DNA from: DATAXV01 sp036272915
Lineage (GTDB): Bacteria; Chloroflexota; Dormibacteria; Dormibacterales; Dormibacteraceae
Length of the DNA: 64,000 bases
Direction of reading: 5' to 3'
Assembly: GCA_036272915.1 (NCBI GenBank)
Contig: DATAXV010000044.1
Coordinates: forward strand, 1-64,000
Shown here: in pieces, positions 8,458 through 17,442 of the stretch
Layout: each line of letters opens with the position of its first letter
Numbering within the stretch: the first letter of the stretch is position 1
Notes under the pieces: model-generated
Seen by the model: only the letters and a program-made list of their open reading frames with translations
Told to the model about the DNA's origin: nothing
Databases searched by the model: none
Translations under genes and position numbers: made by a program

Positions 8458-9834
8458 TCAGGCGGCCCGGCGGAGCCTGGTCATCGCCTCGTCCTTGGGG
8501 AGGAGGGCCAGGGTGTAGTGGAGCGGCGGCGACACCTTGCCGGCGACGGCGTTGCGGATGGGGGAGAAGAACTTGCCACGGCCCCAGCCGCGCTCCTCGC
8601 GCACCGCCTCCAGCGACGTCTCGATCGCCCCCGGCTCCCACGGTGTACGGTCGAGCCGCTCGATCGCGGCCTGGATCATGCCGCGCTGGGCCTCGTCGAA
8701 CTCCGGCGTCGCCGGCGCGGTGGCCAGGTAGCGGAGCAGCTCCTGGGCCGCGTCGAGGCGGGGGAGCCGCTCCTTGATCGCCGGCACCGCGGCCCGGATC
8801 GTGTCCTCGCCGAGGCCGGGCAGGAAGGGCGTCAGCCTCCGGGCCAGGTCCTCGTCGTCGAGGTTGCGGATGTAGACACCGTTGAGCCAGTCCAGCTTGC
8901 CCCAGTCGAACATCGCCGGCGACCGCTGCACCCGGTTCATGTCGAAGACCTCGATCAGCTCATCGAAGGTGAAGAGCTCCTCCTCGGTGCCCGGGTTCCA
9001 GCCGAGCAGCGCCAGGTAGTTGAGCACCGCCTCGGGCAGGTAGCCCCGCTCCTGGTAGGTCTCGAGCTTCATCTCCGGGTGCTTCCGCTTGCTCAGCTTG
9101 GCGTGGTCGCTGCCGATGATGACCGGCAGGTGGGCGAACGCCTCCGGCCGCTCGTAGCCGAGGGCGTCGAACAGCATCAGCTGGATCGGCGTGTTGGAGA
9201 GGTGCTCCTCGCCGCGGAAGATGTGGGTGATCCCCATCGCCGCGTCGTCGATGGTGCTGGAGAGGTTGTAGAGCGGCGATCCGTCGCTGCGCATCAGGAT
9301 CGGGTCGCTGATCAGCTCGTTCTCCCACCGCATGTCGCCGCGGACGAGATCGGTGAAGGTGGTCTCGCCCTCGGGGACCTTGAACCTGACCGTGAACTCC
9401 TCACGGTCGGTCGGCGGGTTGGTGAGGCAGCGCCGCGAGTAGCGGTAGGGGACGCCGCGGAGCTTGGCCGCCTGGCGCTCGGCGTCGAGCTCCTCGGGCG
9501 TGCAGTAGCACCGGTAGGCGTGACCCTCGACGATCAGGCGGGCGGCGTTCTCGCGGTAGAGGTCGAGGCGCTCGCTCTGGCGGTAGGGGGCGTGGGGGCC
9601 GCCCACGTCCGGACCCTCGTCCCACTCGAAGCCCATCCAGTGGAGACCGTCGTAGACGGCGGTCTCGTACTCGGGCCGGTTGCGGGCGGCGTCGGTGTCG
9701 TCCAGCCGGAGCACGAAGGTGCCCTCGCGCTGCCGCGCGAAGAGCAGGTTGAACAGCGCCGTCCGGGCACTGCCCATATGGACGTAGCCAGTCGGGCTGG
9801 GAGCCATTCGCAGACGTACGGCACGGTCGGGCAC
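8458..9834 (-). CDS. gltX: Glutamyl-tRNA synthetase
   Basis: 458 aa, class I aminoacyl-tRNA synthetase that charges tRNA(Glu). The HIGH-type motif is PSPTGYVHMGSARTALFN near the N-terminus and the KMSKS-type motif is KLSKRKHPEM. The C-terminal half is the helical anticodon-binding region. GTG 9834 lies six bases after a -10-like TAAGAT (minus strand, 9846-9841), which implies a leaderless message. The alpha/beta hydrolase gene diverges from it. A 573-codon frame on the opposite strand is only its shadow. Confidence 0.95.
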   Translation of the reverse strand: MPDRAVRLRMAPSPTGYVHMGSARTALFNLLFARQREGTFVLRLDDTDAARNRPEYETAVYDGLHWMGFEWDEGPDVGGPHAPYRQSERLDLYRENAARLIVEGHAYRCYCTPEELDAERQAAKLRGVPYRYSRRCLTNPPTDREEFTVRFKVPEGETTFTDLVRGDMRWENELISDPILMRSDGSPLYNLSSTIDDAAMGITHIFRGEEHLSNTPIQLMLFDALGYERPEAFAHLPVIIGSDHAKLSKRKHPEMKLETYQERGYLPEAVLNYLALLGWNPGTEEELFTFDELIEVFDMNRVQRSPAMFDWGKLDWLNGVYIRNLDDEDLARRLTPFLPGLGEDTIRAAVPAIKERLPRLDAAQELLRYLATAPATPEFDEAQRGMIQAAIERLDRTPWEPGAIETSLEAVREERGWGRGKFFSPIRNAVAGKVSPPLHYTLALLPKDEAMTRLRRAA

Positions 9835-9917
9835 CGACGTATCTTATGGCGACCCGGCGCCGGGCCGCGAGCGAGGTGCGTGACCGCGACGGTTCGGTGT
9901 GGTACCGCTTAGGAACG

Positions 9918-10790
9918 ATGACTGACACCGTCCGCACCGCTCCGACTCTTCAGAGGGGCTACCTGATCGCCGGCGGGCTCCGACTGCACCACGTCTGGGG
10001 CGGGGAGGGCGAGGCCGTGCTCTTCCTCCACGGCCTCGGCTCGGCCGGTGACATCGGCTGGCGCTACGCCCTGCCCGCCATCGCCCGGAAGCACCTGGTC
10101 CTCGCCCCCGACATGCCCGGCTTCGGCCGCAGCGAGAAGCCGCGCAGCGGCTACGGGCTCGGGCTCTTCACCGCCAGCGTCATCAGCTACCTGGACGCCC
10201 TCGGCATCGCCAAGGCGGCCGTCGTCGGCGTCTCCATGGGCGGACGCGTCGCGCTGGAGCTGGCCAGGCGCTACCCGCAGCGTCTCTCCCGCCTGATCCT
10301 GGTCGACGCGCTCGGGCTCGGTTTCCCCCGCGTTCTGGGCCACGCAGTGTTCATGCTGCCCGGCGTGGGTGAGACGGCCCTGACCGTGTCCAACGCCGTG
10401 CTGCGCTACGTGCCGGCCGAGGGCCTGCGCCGGGCGACGGCCCGGCTCCGGCTCTTCCGCTACCCGGAGCGGTCGCTCGACGACGCCTACCTGGAGGCGA
10501 TCCGGGACGTCACCCTGGAGCGCCGCAGCAACTCCGCCTACCTGGCAACCCTCCGCTCGCTGGCCCGGCGCGGGGCCGAGGACCTCAGCGGCGAGCTCGC
10601 CCACCTGCCCATGCCGGTGCGCCTGATCTGGGGCGCGGACGACGTGCTCTTCCCGGTCGAGCAGGCGTGGCGCGCGCACGCGTTGACACCGGAGGCGAGG
10701 CTGGCCGTGATCGAGGACGCCGGCCACTCCCCCGAGATCGAGCAGCCCGATGCCTTCAACTCCTCGCTCGAGCGCTTCCTCCACGATTGA
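9918..10790 (+). CDS. Alpha/beta hydrolase
   Basis: 290 aa from ATG 9918, preceded by an AGGA ribosome site; the longer upstream frame overlaps the gltX promoter. The catalytic triad is visible: nucleophile Ser in GVSMGGRVA, Asp in IWGADDVLFP and His in EDAGHSPEIEQP. The oxyanion segment is LFLHGLGSAGD. A cap region lies between residues of about 140 and 210. The substrate could be an ester, epoxide or C-C bond. The acyltransferase gene overlaps its 3' end, which suggests a shared lipid role. Confidence 0.88.
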   Translation: MTDTVRTAPTLQRGYLIAGGLRLHHVWGGEGEAVLFLHGLGSAGDIGWRYALPAIARKHLVLAPDMPGFGRSEKPRSGYGLGLFTASVISYLDALGIAKAAVVGVSMGGRVALELARRYPQRLSRLILVDALGLGFPRVLGHAVFMLPGVGETALTVSNAVLRYVPAEGLRRATARLRLFRYPERSLDDAYLEAIRDVTLERRSNSAYLATLRSLARRGAEDLSGELAHLPMPVRLIWGADDVLFPVEQAWRAHALTPEARLAVIEDAGHSPEIEQPDAFNSSLERFLHD

Positions 10791-11649
10791 CCGCTATCAG
10801 GGCGAGGAGTACCGGCTCGCGCTGGCCGCGCCACCCGAGCCCCTGCTCCATCCCGACCCGTCCCGGCCGACGCGCCCCTACCGGCTGCTGCTGATCCTCG
10901 CCCGGTTCCTGACCGCCGTCCTCTTCCGCTTCCATGTCGACGGCCTCGAGCAGGTGCCGGAGCCGCCCTTCATCGCCGCCAGCAATCACCAGGCCTGGTA
11001 CGACACCATCTTCATCCTCGCCGCCCTCTCCCGGGCCCGTTCCGGACGGCTGCCGATGGTCTACACGATGGCCAGGCGGGACACCGTGTTCAACCGCCCC
11101 TGGAAGCGGCGGCTGCTGCCCCATTTCGGCATCTTCCCGATCCAGCCCCAGCAGGGAGAGCTGGACCAGACCGGCCTGCGCTCCGTCTACCAGGTCCTCG
11201 GCCGGGGCGGCGTCGTGCTGATCTTCCCGGAGGGCCGCTACTCGCGCGGCCGGGACCTGAGGCCGCTCCGGAAGGGGGTCGGCCACTTCGCCCTGCAGGC
11301 GGGCGTCCCCATCTGCCCGATCGCCATCTCGGGCCTGGAGCGGCTGCGCCTGCGCGGCCGCTCTAGGCTCTCGTTCGGGCCGCCGGTGTGGCCCGACCCA
11401 CCGCGGTTCTGGGGATTCAACCGGCAGGTCCAGCGGATGGTGGACCGGGTCAGGCGGGCGATCCTCCGGCGGCTGGACCGGATGCCCCTGGATGGCGGGA
11501 GGAGCCCCCTGTCGCGGGCTCGTGCCCGTCTCCGCCAGGCGATGGTGTGGGCGACCGACCGGATGAGGCCGGAGGCCGTCCAGGGCCGGACGTCGGCGAT
11601 TCTGGGCGCGATCGGCCGGGCGTGGCCTTTCCGCCGCGGCCCGGACTGA
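10750..11649 (+). CDS. 1-acylglycerol-3-phosphate acyltransferase-like (PlsC family)
   Basis: 299 aa. The acyltransferase motif HX4D is NHQAWYD (about residue 80), followed by the FPEGRYSRG substrate motif (about residue 160) and a PICPIAISGLE block. A hydrophobic N-terminal helix (RLLLILARFLTAVLFRF) would place it at the membrane. The annotated ATG overlaps the hydrolase gene by 41 bases; an ATT at 10786 that overlaps the hydrolase stop is a less usual alternative. It probably acylates a lysophospholipid or a related glycerolipid. Confidence 0.85.
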   Translation: MPSTPRSSASSTIDRYQGEEYRLALAAPPEPLLHPDPSRPTRPYRLLLILARFLTAVLFRFHVDGLEQVPEPPFIAASNHQAWYDTIFILAALSRARSGRLPMVYTMARRDTVFNRPWKRRLLPHFGIFPIQPQQGELDQTGLRSVYQVLGRGGVVLIFPEGRYSRGRDLRPLRKGVGHFALQAGVPICPIAISGLERLRLRGRSRLSFGPPVWPDPPRFWGFNRQVQRMVDRVRRAILRRLDRMPLDGGRSPLSRARARLRQAMVWATDRMRPEAVQGRTSAILGAIGRAWPFRRGPD

Positions 11650-11843
11650 CGGCCGACCCGAGGCCGACTCCGGATGGTGCAGGGGGCCGACGGAGGCACC
11701 CCTGCACGCGGACCGTGGAAGCTGTGAGTCGGTCTTGGAGGCGCGGCGGCCGCCCGAAATGTGTGACCGACGGGTGCGACCGCCGCAGGGAGGGAGGAGA
11801 TTCCTGGCGCTCTGGTGGCCTCACCGCCCTCTCACCGACATGA

Positions 11844-11857
11844 TAACAGTGCTGTTA
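11844..11857. promoter_or_regulatory. Palindrome TAACAG-TG-CTGTTA, possible operator
   Basis: A perfect 6+6 inverted repeat in an AT-rich island inside the 281-base gap upstream of the secreted-protein gene. It is followed by the -10-like TAGATA (11857-11862). Position and symmetry fit a TetR- or MarR-type operator. No regulator gene is adjacent. Confidence 0.45.
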
Positions 11858-11930
11858 GATATTGGCATGGGAAGATTGTCATGGGGGCGGCGCCGGACCC
11901 CTTTGAGGGGGGCCTGACGGCGGCGGCTGG

Positions 11931-12587
11931 ATGCGGACCATGTCCTCCGCGGCCCGCCGGCACGCGGGACAACCGCCCATGCGGCATTCGCGTTCGGCCG
12001 ATTGTGGCCGGTCGGTGCGTGCGCGAAGCTGCGAAGCGGTGCTACGCCTCTCTTCGGTCCGAGCGCATGCTGTCCGGTCGCTGGCCGGCCTGATCGCCGC
12101 GGCCGCCCTGCTCCTGCTGGTCTCGGCTCCGGCCGGTGCCGAGGGGAACCTACCGGCGAACCAGAGGTCGGACGTATACAGCTCCCGGACGCTGGATGTC
12201 GTGCCCCACTCCTGGTCAACCCTCGACCGAACGCGGCTGGGTCTGCTCACCGTGAACCACGTCACCGAGATCCCAGCCCGGCGTCAGGTGACGCTGGACG
12301 TGCTGATCTTCAACAATCCCTCGGCCTGCCTCGGCAACGGCATACCCGGGCTGTCGCCATGCGGTGCCGCGGACATGACGGCGGGTGGCCCCGCCGGGTT
12401 CGTCAGGCTGACCGGTCCGACGCTGCGGACCACCCCCTCGGGGGCGCTGACCATGCCCGCCTGGATCGCCTCGCGCCAGATCACCAATCCGCTCGGCGCG
12501 GAGCTGATCCTCAGCTTCGACATCGAGGGCTGCGGCACGGGTCTGGCCTGCGCGGACGACCTGACCGTGCACAATCCCGGCTCCTGA
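11931..12587 (+). CDS. Predicted secreted protein of unknown function
   Basis: 218 aa. A long basic N-terminal region leads into a hydrophobic stretch (SLAGLIAAAALLLLVSAPAG) ending in an AxA-like cleavage site near residue 70, so a later internal start is likely. The mature part has four Cys in two pairs (ACLGNGIPGLSPCGAAD and EGCGTGLACADD), suggesting disulfides outside the cell. I do not recognise the family. The ATG lacks a ribosome site, which makes the exact start uncertain. Confidence 0.55.
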   Translation: MRTMSSAARRHAGQPPMRHSRSADCGRSVRARSCEAVLRLSSVRAHAVRSLAGLIAAAALLLLVSAPAGAEGNLPANQRSDVYSSRTLDVVPHSWSTLDRTRLGLLTVNHVTEIPARRQVTLDVLIFNNPSACLGNGIPGLSPCGAADMTAGGPAGFVRLTGPTLRTTPSGALTMPAWIASRQITNPLGAELILSFDIEGCGTGLACADDLTVHNPGS

Positions 12588-12633
12588 CCGGACCCCGACC
12601 GCGCTGCCCCGGTCGCCTACCGCGCGGTCATCT

Positions 12634-12861
12634 TCAAGAGAAGACCAGGCAGGTGGTGGTCTTGAAGACGCCCTCGACGTTCTGGATCTCGGAGACGATG
12701 GTCTGGCCGATGGCGTTGACGTCAGGCCCCTCGCAGACCGCGATCACGTCGTATTCGCCGGTGATGGGGTCGGCGGCGACCACGCCGTGTCGACCCCGCA
12801 GGTTCCGTGCGATGTCGAGCGCCTTACCCGGCGAGGCGGTGATCAGTACGTACGCCTTCAT
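12634..12861 (-). CDS. Stand-alone Lrp/AsnC ligand-binding (RAM) domain protein
   Basis: 75 aa, only the alpha/beta RAM fold of Lrp/AsnC regulators with no helix-turn-helix. Typical features are the MKAYVLITASPGK start, GVVAADPITGEYDVIAVCEG and the VEGVFKTTTCLVFS end. Such small proteins form oligomers that bind amino acids. The GTG-rich context has a clear GGGGAGA ribosome site before the ATG. It lies 90 bases downstream of ilvA on the same strand, so a role in sensing amino acids around threonine or isoleucine metabolism is plausible but inferred. Confidence 0.85.
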   Translation of the reverse strand: MKAYVLITASPGKALDIARNLRGRHGVVAADPITGEYDVIAVCEGPDVNAIGQTIVSEIQNVEGVFKTTTCLVFS

Positions 12862-12951
12862 GCCACATCTCCCCTCGTTAACGCGGCTCCAACGACGGGT
12901 TCACTGTAGCCGCAAGCGCCCAACCTGACCAGTCCCGGGACAAGGGGGGGC

Positions 12952-13947
12952 TCAGCGCGTGCCGAGGGCCTTGACCATGGCGTCCTCGGTCGCGTTGGCC
13001 CCCGAGATGAGGGCGACCACGCGCTCGTTGGGAACCGGCCGGTAGTGGTAGAGGAGGGCGGCGATGGTGGCCGCGCCGGAGGGCTCGGCGAGCACGTGCT
13101 CCCACTCGAAGAGCAGGCGCATGGCCCGCAGCATCTGCTCGTCCTCGACCCGGATCATGCTGTCGACGTAGCGGCTGGCGATCTCGTAGCAGTGGAGACC
13201 GGGACCGCTGGCGGCGAGGCCGTCGGCGATGGTCTTGACCTGGGGCAGCGTGATCGGCCGGTGCTCCTCGAGAGACCGCGTCAGGCCGTCGGCCCCGGCC
13301 GGCTCGACGCCGACCACGCGCACCGAGGGGAGCCTCTCCTTGAGGTAGAGGGAGACGCCGGAGATCAGCCCGCCGCCGCCGACCGGCACCAGGATGGTGT
13401 CGAACTCGGGAAGGTCGCGGAGGACCTCGACCGCCAGCGACCCCTGGCCGGCGATGACGTCGGGATCGTCGAAGGCGTGGACCAGCGTGGCACCGCTCGA
13501 GGCCTGCTGACGGGCTGCCTCCAGGTACGCCTCCTGGTAGCTGCGGCCGTGGTAGACGACTCGGCCGCCGAGCCGCTGGATCGCCTCGACCTTGAGCGGG
13601 TTGGCGCTGTCGGGCACGTAGACGGTGGCGGGGATGCCGAAGACCCGGGCGGCGTAGGCCACGCCCTGGCCGTGGTTACCCGCCGAGGCGGTGATCACGC
13701 CCGCGGCCCGCTCCTCGGGAGCGAGGCGGATGACCTTGTGCAGCGCGCCCCTGACCTTGAAGGAGCGGGTCGGCTGCATGCACTCGAACTTGAGGTGGAC
13801 CTGGCAGCCGACCTTGGTGGTGAAGGCACGGGAAGGCTGGAGCGAGGTCGGGGTGAGGTAGCGCCAGAGGCTGCGCGCCGCCCCTTCGACGAAATCGGCG
13901 TCGAGGGTCGGCTGGCCCTGGGTCTCGGTGGTTGGGGCCCCCTTCAC
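12952..13947 (-). CDS. ilvA: Threonine ammonia-lyase, short form without ACT domain
   Basis: 331 aa, PLP-dependent fold type II. The PLP lysine is in TRSFKVRGA (about residue 64), the phosphate-binding loop is VGGGGL, and SAGNHGQGVA is the substrate loop. It converts threonine to 2-oxobutyrate and ammonia, and serine dehydration is also common. It ends after the catalytic domain, so the C-terminal regulatory domain of biosynthetic IlvA is absent, as in the catabolic (TdcB) and serine-racemase-like types. It sits between the malic enzyme (33 bases upstream) and the RAM protein, all on the minus strand. Confidence 0.88.
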   Translation of the reverse strand: MKGAPTTETQGQPTLDADFVEGAARSLWRYLTPTSLQPSRAFTTKVGCQVHLKFECMQPTRSFKVRGALHKVIRLAPEERAAGVITASAGNHGQGVAYAARVFGIPATVYVPDSANPLKVEAIQRLGGRVVYHGRSYQEAYLEAARQQASSGATLVHAFDDPDVIAGQGSLAVEVLRDLPEFDTILVPVGGGGLISGVSLYLKERLPSVRVVGVEPAGADGLTRSLEEHRPITLPQVKTIADGLAASGPGLHCYEIASRYVDSMIRVEDEQMLRAMRLLFEWEHVLAEPSGAATIAALLYHYRPVPNERVVALISGANATEDAMVKALGTR

Positions 13948-13980
13948 GATCGGGCCGATCTCCGCGACACGGCGTACATG

Positions 13981-15405
13981 TTAGAGCGCCGCCGGCGTGA
14001 TCGGCTTCTCGGCCGCCTGGTCGCGCACGGCGGCGGTGACCGCGTTGGCGATCGCGGGGGCGACGCGCCGGTCGAGCACGGAGGGGAGGATGTAGTCCTC
14101 GGTCAGCTCCCCCTCGGCGACCAGCCCGGCCAGGGCCATGGCCGCGGTCAGCTTCATCCGGCTGTCGACGGTGCCCGCCCTGGCATCGAGCAGGCCGCGG
14201 AAGAAGCCGGGGAAGACGAGGACGTTGTTGATCTGGTTCGGGTAGTCGCTCCGGCCGGTGGCGACGATGCGGACCGTCGGCGGCATCGCCTCGGGCATGA
14301 TCTCGGGCACCGGGTTGGCCAGGGCGAACACGATCGCGTCCTTCGCCATCGTCGTCAGCCAGGCGGGCTCGATGATCCCCGGCCGGCTGACCCCGATCAG
14401 CACGTCGGAGCCGATCAGTGCCTCGCGCACTCCCCCCCGCCTGTGGTCGCGGTTGCTGTTGAGGGCGATCTCGCGCTGCACCCCGCAGAGGTCGGGGTCG
14501 TCGGCGTCGATGATGCCGTTGCGGTCGACCGCGATCAGATCGCCGATCCCGGCCTCGAGCAGGAGCCGGGCGCAGGCCGACCCGGCGGCGCCGACGCCGA
14601 CAACGGTCGCCGTCATCCCCTCCACCCGACGGCCGGTCAGGCGGGCGGCGTTGAAGAGCGCGGCGGTGACGACGACGGCGGTGCCGTGCTGGTCGTCGTG
14701 GAAGACGGGGATGTCCAGCTGACGGCGTAGGACCTCCTCGACCTCGAAGCACCGGGGCGCGGCGATGTCCTCCAGGTTGATCCCGCCGAAGCCGGGCGAG
14801 ATCGCCCTGGCCACCTCGATCAGCTCCTCGTCGCTGTTCACGCGGGCGCAGATCGGGTAGGCGTCGATACCGGCGAACTCCTTGAAGAGCATCGCCTTGC
14901 CCTCCATCACCGGCATCGCCGCCTCGGGGCCGACGTTGCCGAGGCCGAGGACCGCGGAGCCGTCGGTGAGGACGGCGACGGAGTTGGCCTTGATGGTCAG
15001 CTGCCAGGCCCGGTCGGGCTCGGCTGCGATCGCCCTGGAGATCCGGCCGACACCGGGCGTGTAGGCCATGGCCAGGTCGTCTCTGCTCTTCATCGGCAGG
15101 CGGCAGGCGATCTCGATCTTGCCGCCGCGGTGAAGGTCGAAGGTCCGGTCGGAGACCTCGATGAGCTCGATGCCGCGGACTCGACGGACGCGCCTGGCGA
15201 TGTCCTGGCCGTGGGCCTCGTCGCGGCACTTGACGGTGAGGTCCCTGACCAGCACCCGGCCCTGGTGTTCCACCAGGTCGACGGCGTCGATGTCTCCTCC
15301 GGCCCGGCCGATGGCGCTGGTCAGGCGCCCCAGCCCCCCGGGCAGATTCTGGATCTCGCAGCGAAGCCGGATCGCGTACCCGGCGGTGGGTTGCAGGCTC
15401 AGCAC
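13981..15405 (-). CDS. NAD(P)-dependent malic enzyme with N-terminal ACT domain
   Basis: 474 aa. Residues about 9-85 form an ACT-like regulatory domain ([22 protein letters not shown]). The malic enzyme core follows with YTPGVG, the catalytic Lys region [24 protein letters not shown], metal ligands in GINLEDI and [12 protein letters not shown], and the dinucleotide loop [15 protein letters not shown]. It decarboxylates malate to pyruvate. The ACT domain suggests control by an amino acid, which fits the neighbouring threonine deaminase and RAM protein. Confidence 0.93.
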   Translation of the reverse strand: MLSLQPTAGYAIRLRCEIQNLPGGLGRLTSAIGRAGGDIDAVDLVEHQGRVLVRDLTVKCRDEAHGQDIARRVRRVRGIELIEVSDRTFDLHRGGKIEIACRLPMKSRDDLAMAYTPGVGRISRAIAAEPDRAWQLTIKANSVAVLTDGSAVLGLGNVGPEAAMPVMEGKAMLFKEFAGIDAYPICARVNSDEELIEVARAISPGFGGINLEDIAAPRCFEVEEVLRRQLDIPVFHDDQHGTAVVVTAALFNAARLTGRRVEGMTATVVGVGAAGSACARLLLEAGIGDLIAVDRNGIIDADDPDLCGVQREIALNSNRDHRRGGVREALIGSDVLIGVSRPGIIEPAWLTTMAKDAIVFALANPVPEIMPEAMPPTVRIVATGRSDYPNQINNVLVFPGFFRGLLDARAGTVDSRMKLTAAMALAGLVAEGELTEDYILPSVLDRRVAPAIANAVTAAVRDQAAEKPITPAAL

Positions 15406-15501
15406 GGTACAGGTATAGCCCCCTCACCGGGACTGGCGCGACCCCCTGGGCGGGTTCGCCCACCGACGGCGGCCCCTCCGAGCCTATAGACTCACGGGTC
15501 C

Positions 15502-16401
15502 ATGGGAAAGGGGACCGTTCGCAAGGCGATCTTCCCGGCGGCGGGGCTCGGCACGCGCTTTCTGCCGGTGACCAAGGCGCAGCCCAAGGAGATGCTCCCG
15601 CTGGTCGACAAGCCGACCATCCAGTACGGCGTCGAGGAGGCGATCGCCTCCGGCATCGACGAGGTGGTGATGGTGACCGGTGGTGGCAAGCGCGCCATCG
15701 TCGATCATTTCGACCGCTCGCTCGAGCTCGAGTTCTATCTGAAGGACAGGGGCAAGGACGAGCTGCTCCGGATCCTCTCCGATGTCGACCGCCTGAGCGA
15801 CCTCCTCGACATCGTCTACGTTCAGCAGAAGCAGCCCCTGGGCCTGGGCCACGCGGTCTGGACCGCGCGCCGCCAGGTCGAGGGCCATCCCTGCGCGGTG
15901 CTGCTCGCCGACGACGTCATCCTCGGCGCCGAGCCCTGTCTTTCCCAGCTGATCTCCGCCCACGAGCAGACCGGGGCCACGGTGCTCGCCGTGCGCCGCG
16001 TGCCCAGAGAGCAGATCAGCCGCTACGGCGTCGTCGCCGTGGAGTCGGCGCAGGGACGGATCCACGAGGTCACCGACATGGTCGAGAAGCCGGCCGCCGA
16101 GGCGGCTCCGTCGGAGCTCGCCATCTTCGGTCGCTACGTCCTCACCCCTGACGTCTTCGAGGCCCTGGACCGGGCCGAGCCGGGGACGGGCGGTGAGATC
16201 CAGCTGACCGACGCCATCAAAGCCACCCTGGGCCGCGGCCGGGTCGTGGCCTTCGAGTTCGAGGGCGACTATTACGACACCGGGACGGTGCCCGGTTACC
16301 TGGGCGCGAACCTCGCCCTGGCACTGCGTCGCGAGGACCTTCGAGAGACCATGATCGGGGTCATTCGCGAACTCGTCGACACCTCGGAAGTCGGAGGCTA
16401 G
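15502..16401 (+). CDS. galU: UTP-glucose-1-phosphate uridylyltransferase
   Basis: 299 aa, standard length. It makes UDP-glucose for envelope glycans and glycolipids. The nucleotide-binding signature FPAAGLGTRFLPVTKAQPKEMLP is at the N-terminus, followed by VDKPTIQYGVEEA, the LADDVILG metal site and GTGGEIQLTDAI. A -10-like TATAGA at 15485-15490 lies 11 bases before the ATG, so the leader would be only a few bases. It diverges from the malic enzyme gene. Confidence 0.95.
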   Translation: MGKGTVRKAIFPAAGLGTRFLPVTKAQPKEMLPLVDKPTIQYGVEEAIASGIDEVVMVTGGGKRAIVDHFDRSLELEFYLKDRGKDELLRILSDVDRLSDLLDIVYVQQKQPLGLGHAVWTARRQVEGHPCAVLLADDVILGAEPCLSQLISAHEQTGATVLAVRRVPREQISRYGVVAVESAQGRIHEVTDMVEKPAAEAAPSELAIFGRYVLTPDVFEALDRAEPGTGGEIQLTDAIKATLGRGRVVAFEFEGDYYDTGTVPGYLGANLALALRREDLRETMIGVIRELVDTSEVGG

Positions 16402-16430
16402 CGGGGTTCGGAATCCCGCTCGGGCGCCGG

Positions 16431-16436
16431 TATAAT
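16431..16436 (+). promoter_or_regulatory. Consensus -10 box TATAAT
   Basis: A perfect TATAAT stands in a GC-rich gap 42 bases before the ATG at 16479, with a weak -35 (TTCGGA, 16407-16412) 18 bases upstream. It probably drives the small-protein, membrane-peptide and orn genes. Confidence 0.55.
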
Positions 16437-16478
16437 CCGGGGCACCCTCGGTGAAGAACACCCAGTGAGAACCACACA

Positions 16479-16736
16479 ATGGCAGTATCAGGCAGGCGAC
16501 GTTTCGACGACGATCGGGTCGTGCGTTACGAGACGGCCGAGAAGGATTTCGAGGTCGAGGTCTCTCGCACGCTCAGCAAGTGGTGCGTCACTGTCTATCA
16601 ACGCAGCGATCGCTCCATCCTGGCCCAGGACTTCTTCCCGGAGCGGTGGAAGGCACTGGCCAGGGCGCAGGATTTCCTGCGCCTGCTCAACCAGCGCAAC
16701 CGCAAGGAGGGAGGGCAGGATGACGAGGACGAATAG
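16479..16736 (+). CDS. Conserved-looking small hypothetical protein
   Basis: 85 aa, charged and soluble, with a strand-helix pattern (VRYETAEKDFEVEVSRTLSKWCVTVYQRSD, then a helix WKALARAQDFLRLLNQRNRK). I do not recognise the family. The ATG follows the TATAAT promoter with a 40-base leader. It precedes the tiny membrane ORF and orn in the same direction and is likely co-transcribed with them. Confidence 0.65.
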   Translation: MAVSGRRRFDDDRVVRYETAEKDFEVEVSRTLSKWCVTVYQRSDRSILAQDFFPERWKALARAQDFLRLLNQRNRKEGGQDDEDE

Positions 16737-16748
16737 GATCCTGGTGCC

Positions 16749-16862
16749 TTGAGCTGGCGGTTCCTTCGCCGGGAATGGGGGGCGGTGACATTCCTTCTCA
16801 CCGTCCTGCTCGGCATCATCGTGGTACCCCTGGCGCTGTACTTCGCCAACGCCTCCTCCTGA
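16749..16862 (+). CDS. Possible 37-residue single-pass membrane peptide
   Basis: A TTG at 16749 opens 37 codons with a basic N-terminus (SWRFLRREWG) and one hydrophobic helix (FLLTVLLGIIVVPLALYFA). An AGGAT-like ribosome site lies ten bases upstream. It fills the gap between the 85-aa gene and orn almost exactly, which supports a real gene. Function unknown; start codon and translation are inferred. Confidence 0.45.
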   Translation: MSWRFLRREWGAVTFLLTVLLGIIVVPLALYFANASS

Positions 16863-16875
16863 CCCTGATCCCGCC

Positions 16876-17406
16876 GTGCTGGTCTGGATCGACCTGGAGA
16901 TGACGGGCCTCGACCCACGCTACGAGGTGATCGTCGAGATCGCCTCTCTGGTCACCGACGACGACCTGCAGATCGTGGCCGAGGGCCCCGACCTCGTCGT
17001 CCATCAGCCGGAGGACGTGCTCTCCAGGATGGACCCGCGGGTACGAGATCTGCATGGCCGGAGCGGCCTGCTCGAGGACATTCGGCGGTCGGACCTGGGC
17101 CTGGCGGAGGCGGGCGACCGGACCCTCGCCTTCATCCGCCGGCACTGCCCGGAGCCGGGGACGGTCCCCCTCTGCGGCAATTCGATCGGCACCGACCGCC
17201 GCTTCCTGATCACCTACCTGCCCGAGATCGAGCGCCACCTCCACTACCGGTCGATAGACGTCTCGACGGTGAAGGAGCTGGCCCGGCGGTGGTATCCGGA
17301 CCGGTTCGCCCAGCTGCCGAACAAGCGCGGGGGCCACCGGGCCATGGCCGACATCAGGGAGAGCGTCGGCGAGCTCCGCTGGTACCGCGAGCACATCTTC
17401 CAGTGA
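16876..17406 (+). CDS. orn: Oligoribonuclease
   Basis: 176 aa from GTG 16876. It is a DEDDh 3'-5' exonuclease that degrades 2-5 nt RNAs and the pGpG formed from c-di-GMP. Catalytic acids are in WIDLEMTGLD (ExoI), CGNSIGTDRRFL (ExoII) and HRAMADIRES (ExoIII, with the His five residues before the Asp). Length and motif spacing match the family. The start is 13 bases after the preceding small ORF. Confidence 0.95.
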   Translation: MLVWIDLEMTGLDPRYEVIVEIASLVTDDDLQIVAEGPDLVVHQPEDVLSRMDPRVRDLHGRSGLLEDIRRSDLGLAEAGDRTLAFIRRHCPEPGTVPLCGNSIGTDRRFLITYLPEIERHLHYRSIDVSTVKELARRWYPDRFAQLPNKRGGHRAMADIRESVGELRWYREHIFQ

Positions 17407-17442
17407 CCCGAACCCCCGGCCCCCGCGTTCCGAGGGACGACA

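Noticed and set aside
8191..9912. 573-codon open frame on the plus strand
   Set aside because: It lies antisense to gltX, has Arg/Gly/Val/Glu-rich shadow composition, and has no domain; gltX on the minus strand has all synthetase motifs.
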